Below are positions 48,240-59,261 of a stretch of DNA of 64,000 nucleotides, piece after piece (the stretch's first letter is position 1; each line of letters starts with the position of its first letter). The position numbers and the translations under genes were made by a program. Below the pieces are notes generated by a model. The model searched no databases, was not told the DNA's origin, and worked only from the letters and a program-made list of their open reading frames with translations. Source of the DNA: Parapristionchus giblindavisi (Eukaryota > Nematoda > Chromadorea > Rhabditida > Diplogasteridae); the NCBI GenBank assembly GCA_943737045.1, contig CALSFV010000218.1, positions 806,001 to 870,000 of the forward strand, read 5' to 3'.

Positions 48240-49219
48240 GTCTCCCCTATCTACCCAGCGCGGCCTGGCAGAGACGCAGAGGAAAGCGAGAGACAGCCGG
48301 GCAGTGAGGGGTGTGAGAGAGCGAAGAGAACGCGAGCGACAGCCAGACGGTGATAGAGAGTGTGTTTGCGGAGCGTGTGTGGAGAGTGTGTTTTGAGGGA
48401 GAGATGGAGAAAGATCTATTTAACCATAATGATGAATCGCATCTTCATCCATGGTCATAAGGGGTTTCATTTCATCATCATATTAAATTATTATTACTAA
48501 TGTAGTGTACAATAGTATGATAAGATATATGTTATCATATATAATTCATACCCAGAAAATTCATTTAAATATATATAATATTTAATATTATAAAGTAATC
48601 ATTGGCCACCTCAGAACGCCCAGTACTCACGGATAAAATTCTCTTACAAATTGTTCTGTTCTTAGAAATTGACTGCTTAGAACAGAACATCAGAAATTAA
48701 ATTCCTTACTTTTAAAGATTTTTTTGCAGATATTTCTTATAAATGAGAAAATGAGAAGTATGTAATTATAATTTAAAGAAACCCACGAGTTTTTTCGTGA
48801 CTAAACAGACGAGGCAGAAATGTAGATCTCATCTCCCTTTATCCAAAAACATTTTTCTCTAAAATTGTAGGTGCACTGGAATACCGTAATCCGAGCTCAA
48901 ACCTCGTTATTACACCAAGAAATCTTCGCACCCATCCGAAATTTATAAGGGTTGACTTATCTCTGTTCCTTTCAATAGCTTGAACACAATTATCTCGGAG
49001 AGTTTCTAATTAGCTCGGGGTATTTTAAAGGTGGACATGGCATCTTATCCGAAGCCTCACCACTGCTCAAGTTGATGATGAATGGGCACGTCAGCTTCTT
49101 ACGGCTTTACATTTTTTTACATTTAAACAATGTTATTTGCTGATATAAAATAAATTGGAAGATTTCGGGAACCATCGTTCCCATATTTTCCAGGCAACCA
49201 TGAACGTCCTCTCCCTTGA
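48240..49219. other. No gene seen in LIR2 left arm
   Basis: AT-rich sequence with a GA-rich stretch at 48,280-48,400 and half of the short MITE near 48,990-49,035. Mirrored at 51,529-52,510. Confidence 0.5.
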
Positions 49220-49402
49220 CACCGATGGAAGGTCAGTTCTATTCGATCATACCAAGAATGGACTATATTCAATGAGAATAAAGAGTGTCCAGAGTGTCAA
49301 ATGAAATATGATTTTGAACAAATGAAAACTACTAAAGTTAGAGATCATGATTATTGGACTGGAGAATATCGTGGACCTCTTTGTGGATCTTGCAATTTAT
49401 AA
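49220..49402 (+). pseudogene. Polinton DNA polymerase B, N-terminal zinc segment (copy 1)
   Basis: A 60-codon frame opens after TGA and ends in TAA. It contains CPEC, then KVRDHDYWTGEYRG and LCGSCNL. This CxxC...VRDHxxxTGxYRGxxxxxCN pattern, an HNH/endonuclease-VII-like zinc segment, is found beside the protein-primed DNA polymerase B of Polinton/Maverick elements and related viruses. The polymerase itself is absent. In this arrangement it is a relic of the element that also supplied the protease fragments. Confidence 0.7.
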
Positions 49403-49709
49403 AAAAGAAAGAATAAATACCTTTATTCCTGTTTTGTTCCTGCGGTGTGCAGGTGGGCGCAGTGCGGAGAATCGGGCAGTTTGAGCGAGTGCACCTGAGA
49501 AGATATTTAATCTAATTTATTTTATTTATTTCGGTTTTTTTTATATTTCGGTTATCCATCTCAACTCGGCGAAGTTGGTCAAAGTTCCTTCTAGTCGAGG
49601 TTTCGGTCCAATACAGAACCGGTAATGAAAAACAACAGCGTTCTATTTGGAAGGTGATCCAAGATGTTGAAAATGTACAGAAAAATCAAAATTAAAAAAA
49701 AAAACATAC

Positions 49710-49796
49710 TCCCTCCTTGTTGTTCTTGGCAAAGTGCTCGACGACCTTATCGATGCTCTCCGATGAACAAAGTATACGAAGAGGGCGTTCCAGAAC
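49710..49796 (-). pseudogene. Exon-like fragment ending at a GT donor (LIR2 left)
   Basis: The frame VLERPLRILCSSESIDKVV to KNNKEG is followed by gtatgt. It looks like a captured host exon; the family is not recognised. The mirror copy is 50,953-51,039. Confidence 0.35.
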
Positions 49797-50172
49797 ATCA
49801 AAGATCAGCAATCAAAGATCAAAGAGCAAAGAGCAAAGGTCAAAGATCAATTTTGGAGGTTAGTTATCAAATATAACACGCTCTTAGAAAATCGATATAT
49901 GTGCGGTATCTATGAAAAATGAATTTTTCTGTTTTATGTGTGATAAATACAGGCTCCATGAGTGAAGTACAGTGGAACTTGGAAATTGCTTCCAATTGAA
50001 AATTCGCTTCAGGGAGTGACCACACAACGGTTTGGCGACTTTTCCTAAAAAGTTTATTTCGCTGCCAATCGATTAATGAGTGGGCGCAATGGACTCCTTG
50101 GCTAATTCTAAGAAACTACAGCCGAGGAGAGTTTTTCGATCAAAGATCAACGAACGCTGTAATCTTGAATTT

Positions 50173-50572
50173 TAGAAGCGAATGAGCAAATAAAAAGTTT
50201 ACATTCGCCATGGGAAAATAGTGAGAATTAATTTAATGTAAACATTTTTTTTCGAAAATTCCCAATTCCAGCGTTCGTTGACCTTTGATCTTAAAACTCT
50301 CCTCAGCAATAGTCTCTTAGAATTAGTCAAGGATTCGAATGCGCCCACTCCCGAATCGATTAGATTCGAAATAAACTTTTTATGAAACGTCGCAATCCTC
50401 ACCACAATTAACTTCAACGAAAAAAATTGATTCGTATATAAATTTCCAAATTTTTGTAAATTACACTTTTTAAACTGAAGATGTGTTATGATATGTAGAA
50501 GCGATTGAGCAAATAAAAAGGTTACTTTCGCCATGGGAAAATAGTGAAAATTAATTTAAAGTGAAAATTATT
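50173..50572. other. Loop of LIR2 with related inverted sequence
   Basis: About 400 bp between the arms. It is a diverged relative of the fold-back element at 57,023-57,720 (shared gcgttcgttgacctttgatc and tttacattcgccatggg). Confidence 0.7.
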
Positions 50573-50952
50573 TTGAAAATTCAAGATTACAGCGTTCGTT
50601 GATCTTTGATCGAAAAAATCTCCTCGGCTGTAGTTTCTTAGAATTAGCCAAGGAGTCCATTGCGCCCACTCATTAATCGATTGGCAGCGAAATAAACTTT
50701 TTAGGAAAAGTCGCCAAACCGTTGTGTGGTCACTCCCTGAAGCGAATTTTCAATTGGAAGCAATTTCCAAGTTCCACTGTACTTCACTCATGGAGCCTGT
50801 ATTTATCACACATAAAACAGAAAAATTCATTTTTCATAGATACCGCACATATATCGATTTTCTAAGAGCGTGTTATATTTGATAACTAACCTCCAAAATT
50901 GATCTTTGACCTTTGCTCTTTGCTCTTTGATCTTTGATTGCTGATCTTTGAT

Positions 50953-51039
50953 GTTCTGGAACGCCCTCTTCGTATACTTTGTTCATCGGAGAGCATCGAT
51001 AAGGTCGTCGAGCACTTTGCCAAGAACAACAAGGAGGGA
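50953..51039 (+). pseudogene. Exon-like fragment ending at a GT donor (LIR2 right)
   Basis: The mirror of 49,710-49,796: 29 codons (SSESIDKVVEHFAKNNKEG) ending at GT. The preceding sequence contains repeated tgatctttgat motifs. Confidence 0.35.
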
Positions 51040-51345
51040 GTATGTTTTTTTTTTAATTTTGATTTTTCTGTACATTTTCAACATCTTGGATCACCTTCCA
51101 AATAGAACGCTGTTGTTTTTCATTACCGGTTCTGTATTGGACCGAAACCTCGACTAGAAGGAACTTTGACCAACTTCGCCGAGTTGAGATGGATAACCGA
51201 AATATAAAAAAAACCGAAATAAATAAAATAAATTAGATTAAATATCTTCTCAGGTGCACTCGCTCAAACTGCCCGATTCTCCGCACTGCGCCCACCTGCA
51301 CACCGCAGGAACAAAACAGGAATAAAGGTATTTATTCTTTCTTTT

Positions 51346-51528
51346 TTATAAATTGCAAGATCCACAAAGAGGTCCACGATATTCTCCAGTCCAATAATCA
51401 TGATCTCTAACTTTAGTAGTTTTCATTTGTTCAAAATCATATTTCATTTGACACTCTGGACACTCTTTATTCTCATTGAATATAGTCCATTCTTGGTATG
51501 ATCGAATAGAACTGACCTTCCATCGGTG
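51346..51528 (-). pseudogene. Polinton DNA polymerase B, N-terminal zinc segment (copy 2)
   Basis: The mirror copy of 49,220-49,402 with the same open frame and motifs (CPEC, VRDH, TGEYRG, CNL). Confidence 0.7.
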
Positions 51529-52527
51529 TCAAGGGAGAGGACGTTCATGGTTGCCTGGAAAATATGGGAACGATGGTTCCCGAAATCTTCCAATTTATTT
51601 TATATCAGCAAATAACATTGTTTAAATGTAAAAAAATGTAAAGCCGTAAGAAGCTGACGTGCCCATTCATCATCAACTTGAGCAGTGGTGAGGCTTCGGA
51701 TAAGATGCCATGTCCACCTTTAAAATACCCCGAGCTAATTAGAAACTCTCCGAGAAAATTGTGTTCAAGCTATTGAAAGGAACAGAGATAAGTCAACCCT
51801 TATAAATTTCGGATGGGTGCGAAGATTTCTTGGTGTAATAACGAGGTTTGAGCTCGGATTACGGTATTCCAGTGCACCTACAATTTTAGAGAAAAATGTT
51901 TTTGGATAAAGGGAGATGAGATCTACATTTCTGCCTCGTCTGTTTAGTCACGAAAAAACTCGTGGGTTTCTTTAAATTATAATTACATACTTCTCATTTT
52001 CTCATTTATAAGAAATATCTGCAAAAAAATCTTTAAAAGTAAGGAATTTAATTTCTGATGTTCTGTTCTAAGCAGTCAATTTCTAAGAACAGAACAATTT
52101 GTAAGAGAATTTTATCCGTGAGTACTGGGCGTTCTGAGGTGGCCAATGATTACTTTATAATATTAAATATTATATATAATTAAATGAATTTTCTGGGTAT
52201 GAATTATATATGATAACATATATCTTATCATACTATTGTACACTACATTAGTAATAATAATTTAATATGATGATGAAATGAAACCCCTTATGACCATGGA
52301 TGAAGATGCGATTCATCATTATGGTTAAATAGATCTTTCTCCATCTCTCCCTCAAAACACACTCTCCACACACGCTCCGCAAACACACTCTCTATCACCG
52401 TCTGGCTGTCGCTCGCGTTCTCTTCGCTCTCTCACACCCCTCACTGCCCGGCTGTCTCTCGCTTTCCTCTGCGTCTCTGCCAGGCCGCGCTGGGTAGATA
52501 GGGGAGACATCTTCCGAGGCAAGAGGC

Positions 52528-52599
52528 GACACCCACAGCGCAGTCGGTAAGCGCATAGGCCTATCAATCCGGTTAATAATTTCAATCCTCATGGGTGTC
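52528..52599 (+). pseudogene. tRNA-like sequence, LIR2 copy 3
   Basis: Acceptor gacaccc pairs with gggtgtc, D stem gcgc/gcgc, T loop ttcaatc, and T6 eleven to twelve bases later resembles a Pol III terminator. The T stem 5' strand (ataat) does not pair with cctca, and three instead of two bases separate acceptor and D stem. It is more tRNA-like than the other two families in this window, but probably a tRNA-derived SINE or pseudogene. Confidence 0.5.
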
Positions 52600-52754
52600 C
52601 AACTTTTTTGCCATTTTTATTTTAATTATTACTTTGGTTTTCTCAATCGCACAAAGTCAAGAAGTGAAAAATAGAAGAGTTGTCGACACAACACACGAGT
52701 TTTGAAGTTTTGTTTATTATTAAATGACTACTTTTAGTCTCTGAAAAGACCTGA

Positions 52755-53078
52755 AGCCATCTTGACCTAACCAATCTTGACCTCGAAGAGCTTGTAAATG
52801 TATTGGAAATCAAAAATTTCCGTGGCATCTTTATGAGAGACACTTTACCAACACAAGGAATTAAAGAAAGAGAAGTAGGAATTGTGAATCTAGATTCTTC
52901 TAATAATAAAGGAACTCATTGGGTCTGCTCTTCCAAGAACAATAAGGAGATTTATTACTTTGATTCTTTCGGATTAGATCCACCATTAGAACTTCAAGAA
53001 TATTTAAAAGGTATTGTCGACCCAACATTGGCGACCAGGAACTCAGATTTAAGATTAAGGGTTAAGGCTTACGATTAG
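52755..53078 (+). pseudogene. Polinton-type protease fragment, copy 3
   Basis: A 107-codon frame: SHLDLTNLDLEELVNVLEI, FRGIFMRDTLP, then GTHWV with the active-site His, then YYFDSFGLDPP and LQEYL. This is the signature of the adenain-like cysteine protease (PRO) that Polinton/Maverick elements use for virion maturation. The downstream part carrying the catalytic Cys (a CGxWC-type motif) is replaced by a TTAGG-like tract and a stop, so the product could not be an active protease. The frame is preserved between copies either by recent duplication or selection. Confidence 0.85.
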
Positions 53079-53204
53079 GATTAGACTTAGACTTTACCTA
53101 TTTTTGCTAGCAATCAAGTTTCTGGTGAATTTCTGGTAAGTTCCTCTGCGTCTCTGCCAGGCCGCGCTGGGTAGATAGGGGAGACATCTTCCGAGGCAAG
53201 AGGC

Positions 53205-53276
53205 GACACCCACAGCGCAGTCGGTAAGCGCATAGGCCTATCAATCCGGTTAACGATTTCAATCCCCATGGGTGTC
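53205..53276 (+). pseudogene. tRNA-like sequence, LIR2 copy 4
   Basis: 677 bp after copy 3, with the same acceptor pairing and T6 run; the variable region reads ggttaacgat. Confidence 0.5.
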
Positions 53277-53431
53277 CAACTTTTTTGCCATTTTTATTTT
53301 AATTATTACTTTGGTTTTCTCAATCGCACAAAGTCAAGAAGTGGAAAATAGAAGAGTTGTCGACACAACACACGAGTTTTGAAGTTTTGTTTATTATTAA
53401 ATGACTACTTTTAGTCTCTGAAAAGACCTGA

Positions 53432-53755
53432 AGCCATCTTGACCTAACCAATCTTGACCTCGAAGAGCTTGTAAATGTATTGGAAATCAAAAATTTCCGT
53501 GGCATCTTTATGAGAGACACTTTACCAACACAAGGAATTAAAGAAAGAGAAGTAGGAATTGTGAATCAAGATTCTTCTAATAATAAAGGAACTCATTGGG
53601 TCTGCTCTTCCAAGAACAATAAGGAGATTTATTACTTTGATTCTTTCGGATTAGATCCACCATTAGAACTTCAAGAATATTTAAAAGGTATTGTCGACCC
53701 AACATTGGCGACCAGGAACTCAGATTTAAGATTAAGGGTTAAGGCTTACGATTAG
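53432..53755 (+). pseudogene. Polinton-type protease fragment, copy 4
   Basis: 677 bp downstream of copy 3 and nearly identical (NQDSS instead of NLDSS before the His motif). It has the same premature end. Confidence 0.85.
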
Positions 53756-53881
53756 GATTAGACTTAGACTTTACCTATTTTTGCTAGCAATCAAGTTTCT
53801 GGTGAATTTCTGGTAAGTTCCTCTGCGTCTCTGCCAGGCCGCGCTGGGTAGATAGGGGAGACATCTTCCGAGGCAAGAGGC

Positions 53882-53953
53882 GACACCCACAGCGCAGTCG
53901 GTAAGCGCATAGGCCTATCAATCCGGTTAACGATTTCAATCCCCATGGGTGTC
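53882..53953 (+). pseudogene. tRNA-like sequence, LIR2 copy 5
   Basis: 677 bp after copy 4, with the same structure and terminator-like T run. Confidence 0.5.
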
Positions 53954-54108
53954 CAACTTTTTTGCCATTTTTATTTTAATTATTACTTTGGTTTTCTCAA
54001 TCGCACAAAGTCAAGAAGTGGAAAATAGAAGAGTTGTCGACACAACACACGAGTTTTGAAGTTTTGTTTATTATTAAATGACTACTTTTAGTCTCTGAAA
54101 AGACCTGA

Positions 54109-54426
54109 AGCCATCTTGACCTAACCAATCTTGACCTCGAAGAGCTTGTAAATGTATTGGAAATCAAAAATTTCCGTGGCATCTTTATGAGAGACACTTT
54201 ACCAACACAAGGAATTAAAGAAAGAGAAGTAGGAATTGTGAATCAAGATTCTTCTAATAATAAAGGAACTCATTGGGTCTGCTCTTCCAAGAACAATAAG
54301 GAGATTTATTACTTTGATTCTTTCGGATTAGATCCACCATTAGAACTTCAAGAATATTTAAAAGGTATTGGCGACCCAACATTGGCGACCAGGAACTCAG
54401 ATTTAAGATTAAGGGTTAAGGCTTAG
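54109..54426 (+). pseudogene. Polinton-type protease fragment, copy 5
   Basis: The third right-arm unit, two codons shorter because the ggcttagg variant creates an earlier stop. It matches the left-arm copy at 47,676-47,993 in this feature (YLKGIGDP and end). Confidence 0.85.
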
Positions 54427-54496
54427 GATTAGGATTAGACTTAGACTTTACCTATTTTTGCTAGCAATCAAGTTTCTGGTGAATTTCTGGTAAGTT

Positions 54497-55220
54497 GTCG
54501 CTGGCAAAGCATATATCTTAGCCTGGAGATAGCCACTGTGACAGGTGTCTGTGGATATTGTAACACCTGGAGATAGTCACTGTGACCGGCACTTCGTTAC
54601 GCTCTATTGTTGCTGCGATTGGTCACGGCCCTTGGCTCTGCTATCTTGTGATCCACACTTGATATTCAAAGCAACCATTGTAAGAGCCGAGTGTAACATG
54701 TACCACCGTTGTGATTCCCGGTTGGATACTGTATCGCTATTGTGATACCGAGGTTGACGCAGGTCTGATCAAGATCACCGTATCTTAAGATCGTTGTCCA
54801 TTGAGACTAGAGACCAAAGATCAGAGACCAAAGGTCATAGATCATTCTGAGACCAGAGACTGGAGATCAAAGATCATCCACCAGATAACTGAGATCAAAG
54901 ATCATAGCACCGTGCAAGATACGAGTAGCAAGCACATAAGAGATCAAAGATCAGAGCACCGTACCCGATACGAGTAGCTAGTACACATCAGGTCAGAGGC
55001 AGTACAGAGCATAGAGAAGTAAACACGATGAGTGTTATTTTTAACACCCACCGTGTCGCAAATCAATTTACAGCTTTTCAATTTACAGCTTTTTCTCTGT
55101 GTGTTAGGAAGTCCGAGGCGTCAAAACTAAAAGACCAAAAAGTCTTAGAATTTTTTCCTCTTTCCATCCATATACATTTTGTTAGATTTTCACGCACGTG
55201 ACCAAGTACCCTTCCCTTAG
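54497..55220. other. No gene; short repeats
   Basis: 54,510-54,600 repeats tggagatag(t/c)cactgtgac. 54,790-55,000 repeats agatcaaagatca with gatacgagtagc spacers. No convincing frame. Confidence 0.5.
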
Positions 55221-56263
55221 CAGACGATATTTTTTAAAAAAATTAAAAATTATTATTTTACTTTTAATTTTTTCAACCTGCACATTGAGTCGACCGTGAA
55301 GGCAAATTGATACATAGGGCGGATGGTGGCTGATGCATGTCCGTTTGCGAAAACAACTGCCACGTGAAGAATCGTCGTTTCGCAGATCTAGAATTTATTT
55401 TTTTAAATCGTCAAACTTGAAAATTTATTTGTTTCTTTCATATAACTCGGTTGGAAAGTGGGGTACAGGAACCATAGGTGTACCATTGTTATCAGTAGGA
55501 GTGTACTGTACTGCACTACCGTAACCGTCAGGAATCACGAACTAACTTTTTTTAAGTCGACCCATAATTCTCAACCATGACCCCGGGTTCATGGTTGAGA
55601 ATGGCTGAGGTCGAAAAATTCATGATGATCCCAGACCAAATACTAGTAGCCATTATATCAACAGTAATCCAACTTTTATTTTTATGGATACCATAACCAG
55701 AACTACCGTAATTGTAATGCACGCACCTGAATTATCCGAGAATTTCACCACATAATTATAGGGTACGGTAGCTAAATTACGGTAGTTCGGGAAATGGTAT
55801 CCATAAAAATAAAAATTGGCTCACTGCTGATATAATGGCATATAGTATTTGGTCTGGAATGATCATGAATTTTTCGACTTCGGCCAATCTCAACCATGAA
55901 CCCCGGGTCATGGTTGAGAATATTAAAAAAAATTGAAAAAAGTTAGTTCGCGATTCCTGACGGTTACGGTAGTGCAGTACAGTTCACTCCTACTGATAAC
56001 AATGGTACACCTTTGGTTTCTGTACGCCACTTTCCAACCGAGTTATATGAAAGAAACATATAAATTTTCAACTGATAATTTAAAAAATAAATTCTAGATC
56101 TGCGAAACGACGATTCTTCACGTGCCAGTTGTTTTCGCAAACGGACATGCATCAGCTACCATCCGCCCTATGAATCAATTTGCCTTGCCGGTCGACTCCA
56201 TGTGCAGGTTGAAAAAATAAAAAGTAAAATAATAATATTTTATTTTTTTTTAAATATCGTCTG
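55221..56263. mobile_element. Compact fold-back element (LIR3)
   Basis: Starts cagacgatattt and ends aaatatcgtctg. The halves pair along nearly their full ~500 bp (positions sum to about 111,484), with a small centre near 55,742. A 62-63-codon frame (MHVRLRKQL) appears in both halves because they are inverted copies. Target duplications are not evident. No transposase was seen. Confidence 0.8.
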
Positions 56264-56929
56264 AGTCTATTTGTATATTTTTTCAGTATACGCGCATCAC
56301 TACGAGTAAAATGACATAATAAAGCAACCTAAAACTCTTGCGATTTACAAGAAATTTAATTTTCGATTTTTGAAAATTACGAATATCTCACATTCAGTTG
56401 CAATTCTCGATGTTTCAGAAAAGTTGGATTTTCAAGGGAATGTGACCATCATGCACAGAATTGTCAGGGCTACAATATGTACTATGTCAATTCTTGCCGT
56501 CTCTCTTCAACGAGGATAGAAGAGGAAAAATCTGAAAATCAGACACGAAAAAAGATATTCAGAACGATATGATATTACTGCTCAGCTGTGTTTATAAGGG
56601 TGCACGACATGTTATTCACCAATAAAAAGAAATAAAAGTCCTAGCTATCACGATTGAAAAGTTATGAATTTTTCAATTTTTTATTTTATGCGGCACATGT
56701 GAGCCGGGTTTGAGCCTAAGGGAATTTTCACTATAACTTTCATCGGTCTCCCCCCGGTATGTGTCTATGATGAAAGTATTGAGGGCCAGATCGAAAGTCT
56801 TGGCGAATGTCCGGCAGGGGGTCAAAATGCTCGAGTCTTACCGAGCCGGTCTCTTAACGTTTACCACGTATCGTTAAATTATCGGTGACCATATGCATAG
56901 CGGCTTACGCTGATATATTTTGGGAACTT
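56264..56929. other. No gene seen
   Basis: Single-copy sequence without a long frame or repeat. Confidence 0.5.
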
Positions 56930-57021
56930 TCCTGTTTTTTGGCCCGGGGTAATTTACATAAGTTCTGCAAAAAAAATTTTTTCTAAATTTCCCCCGGGCC
57001 AAAAATCAGGAAAGTGCCCAA
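56930..57021. repeat. Small hairpin element (GGCCCGGGG type)
   Basis: tgggaactttcctgttttttg pairs with its inverse near 57,000-57,020, with ggcccgggg/ccccgggcc inside. One half also occurs at 11,893-11,958 as a left-arm-only insertion. Confidence 0.7.
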
Positions 57022-57022
57022 T

Positions 57023-57720
57023 TTTGTTCGTTGAACTTAATTGTGGTGAGGATTGGCGACGTTTCATAAAAAGTTTATTTCGAATCCAATTGATTCGGGA
57101 GTGGGCGTATTCGAATCCTTGTCTAATTCTAAGAAACTATTACTGCGGAGAGTTTTAAGATCAACGGTCAACGAACGCTGGAATTGGGAATTTTGAAAAA
57201 AATCTTTACATTAAATTAATTCTCACTATTTTTCCATGGCGAATGTAAACTTTTTATTTGTTCAATCGCTTCACATATGATAAAACTTCTTAGCACGTAT
57301 ACGAATAAGTGAATAGAATAACAAATTACATCACAATGATGATTAGCATCGTGAGCAACACGGCCCAACTTCAGCGGCACTCCAAATACCGTGTCATTGC
57401 CTTGAAATACGCTCGAAACTAGCAGAAAAGCGACAAAAAATCGATTAGGAAATTTTGCGTCACCATAATTATCATCATAATACATACAAAAACGACAAAT
57501 TGATTCGTACACAAATTTCTAATTTTTTTTTATAAATTACACTTTTTAAACTGAAGATGTGTTATGATTTTAGAAGCGAATGAGCAAATAAAAAGTTTAC
57601 ATTCGCCATGGGAAAATAGTGAGAATTAATTTAATGTAAACATTTTTTTTCGAAAATTCCCAATTCCAGCGTTCGTTGACCTTTGATCTTAAAACTCTCC
57701 TCAGCAATAGTCTCTTAGAA
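57023..57720. repeat. Fold-back repeat related to the LIR2 loop
   Basis: The outer parts (57,060-57,260 and 57,560-57,720) are inverted relatives and resemble 50,000-50,700. The middle is unique and AT-rich. Confidence 0.65.
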
Positions 57721-57796
57721 ATTCAGCACTATTTCGTCATGACTCTCACACAAATACTTTATGACTAGTTGCGTTTTTTTTTGTTGTTCTCTTAGA

Positions 57797-58147
57797 ATGG
57801 ACTTTGCTTTTAGATTCTCTCTTGCAAAGTTACTCAATTACAGATATAAAGCTGAATGTATGGGTGTTTCTTTGCAAATTGTTTCTGTGAGAACTTTTTG
57901 GGGCGAAAACGAACCTAAGATCTTATATTCTTGCAAAACCGATCAGCCTATACACATAATACTCTCGACTTTGCAGAGTGTGACAAATCGTGCTCTAACA
58001 GGTGTCGATTATCAGCGTTTTCAGCGATCAATCCAGGAAAACGTTACGAAATCTACAAGTAATTGTAAAATTCAAGGAGAATTTGAAGTGAACGAATATA
58101 AATTATCGAATATTCTTATTGAATTGGCCAATAAAAACGATTCTTGA
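57797..58147 (+). CDS. Hypothetical protein, 116 aa
   Basis: A frame from MDFAFRFSLAKLL to a TGA at 58,147 with balanced composition (FWGENEPKILYSCKTD, HIILSTLQSV, FEVNEYKLSNILIEL). An upstream ATG at 57,761 would add 12 residues; the later one is preferred because the extra residues come from a T-rich stretch. No family recognised, no signal peptide or membrane segment. It could be a single-exon gene, a gene fragment, or part of a mobile element. Confidence 0.4.
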   Translation: MDFAFRFSLAKLLNYRYKAECMGVSLQIVSVRTFWGENEPKILYSCKTDQPIHIILSTLQSVTNRALTGVDYQRFQRSIQENVTKSTSNCKIQGEFEVNEYKLSNILIELANKNDS

Positions 58148-58772
58148 CCATAAAATTGCAAGGACAATTGTAATCTCCAACACGTGTTCATTCATCTCTC
58201 AATCATGATTATCAATCAATCTCTAGTTCTTCCTCTTATCACATTCCTCCCTCGTACTAGTCATCGTTTCTCTGACCCATGACGCAAACGTCACATCATG
58301 TCGCCATCTGACCAATCGTCTCCTTGCTACATTGCGCATTCACAGACAATTTAGACTGTTATCTTCCTACAAGTATCCAAGCGAACAATTCACTTACTAA
58401 ATATATACATCGTCGTGAGCGAATGATAGCAATTTTGGGTTGAGGTTGGAATCGTTAGTAACAGTGGTGTTTTATTATCTTAACTTTAACTTTTTTTAGT
58501 GTATTAGTTTATTAGTTTATTGTATTTTATAGTGTTGGTTTATTAGTTTTATTAACTGTGGTAATTAGTTTTATTCCTGCTAAGTTATTTTGGTCATCGA
58601 TCCTCCACACTGGAAAAAAAAAACGATCATCATGTGATTTCTTGATTCATTGATGTTCAAAATAACAGGTTCTAGGCTTTAAAAAGAGATGCTAAATGAA
58701 CAGCCTCAGGGACGAAAAAAGAGTGTCCGGTGCTTAGTGGAGTCTAAAATGTCTTTAAAAAATTCTTTCACT
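58148..58772. other. No gene seen
   Basis: AT-rich spacer with T-rich direct repeats (tttattagttt) at 58,500-58,560. Confidence 0.5.
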
Positions 58773-58893
58773 GCACACCTCGAGCTAATTTGAAAATTTT
58801 GAAACCTCTCTGGCCACACTCTCTCACGTTACTTGTCTACGACAGAGTGTTGCCAGAGCGAAGAGTAATATTAGCTCAGGATGTGAATTTAAT
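58773..58893. mobile_element. Short fold-back MITE
   Basis: The ends cacctcgagctaat and attagctcaggatgtg are inverted copies. The inner ctctggccacactctctca pairs with agagtgttgccagagcg around about 17 bp. Same family as 35,838-35,955. Confidence 0.7.
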
Positions 58894-59261
58894 CAAATTT
58901 ATTTGTTTTAACTTATTTTTTACCTTTAACTTTACGACTAATCTTAAAGCTTGGTTGGATTTTAGGTCAGAGCTTAGTTTATTAGTTGGTCAAATTCCGG
59001 GTCAACTGAAACATGATTTTCGAAAGTACCAAAAATAGTAAGAGTAAAAAGAGCATATTTTCTGTGCAATCTCTTGTTTGTGGTCTACCATCTTTGTGTC
59101 TTTGTAAGAAAAAGATCATGGACTGCAATCACCCATCACGAGATATCATACTTATCTATCTATCTTGTGCAATTCCTTTGTTCTTTTTGTGTTTTCAGAC
59201 TTTTCAGACCCCCAGTATATGTATGATTTCATTTTTTGATCTTGCTATTTCTCTTTCCACC

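Larger units (their letters stand above)
47114..50172 (+). repeat. Left arm of second palindrome (LIR2)
   Basis: The reverse complement of 50,573-53,635; paired positions sum to about 100,749. It carries one full and one partial 677-bp protease unit, a polymerase-derived segment and an exon-like piece. Confidence 0.95.
50573..54496 (-). repeat. Right arm of LIR2 plus one extra tandem unit
   Basis: 50,573-53,635 mirrors the left arm. The 677-bp unit (tRNA-like plus protease fragment) is present three times (protease starts 52,755, 53,432, 54,109), one more than on the left. The array ends at 54,496. Confidence 0.95.

Noticed and set aside
52528..52599. Functional tRNA gene
   Set aside because: Acceptor and D arms pair, but the T stem does not and the spacing before the D stem is one base too long.
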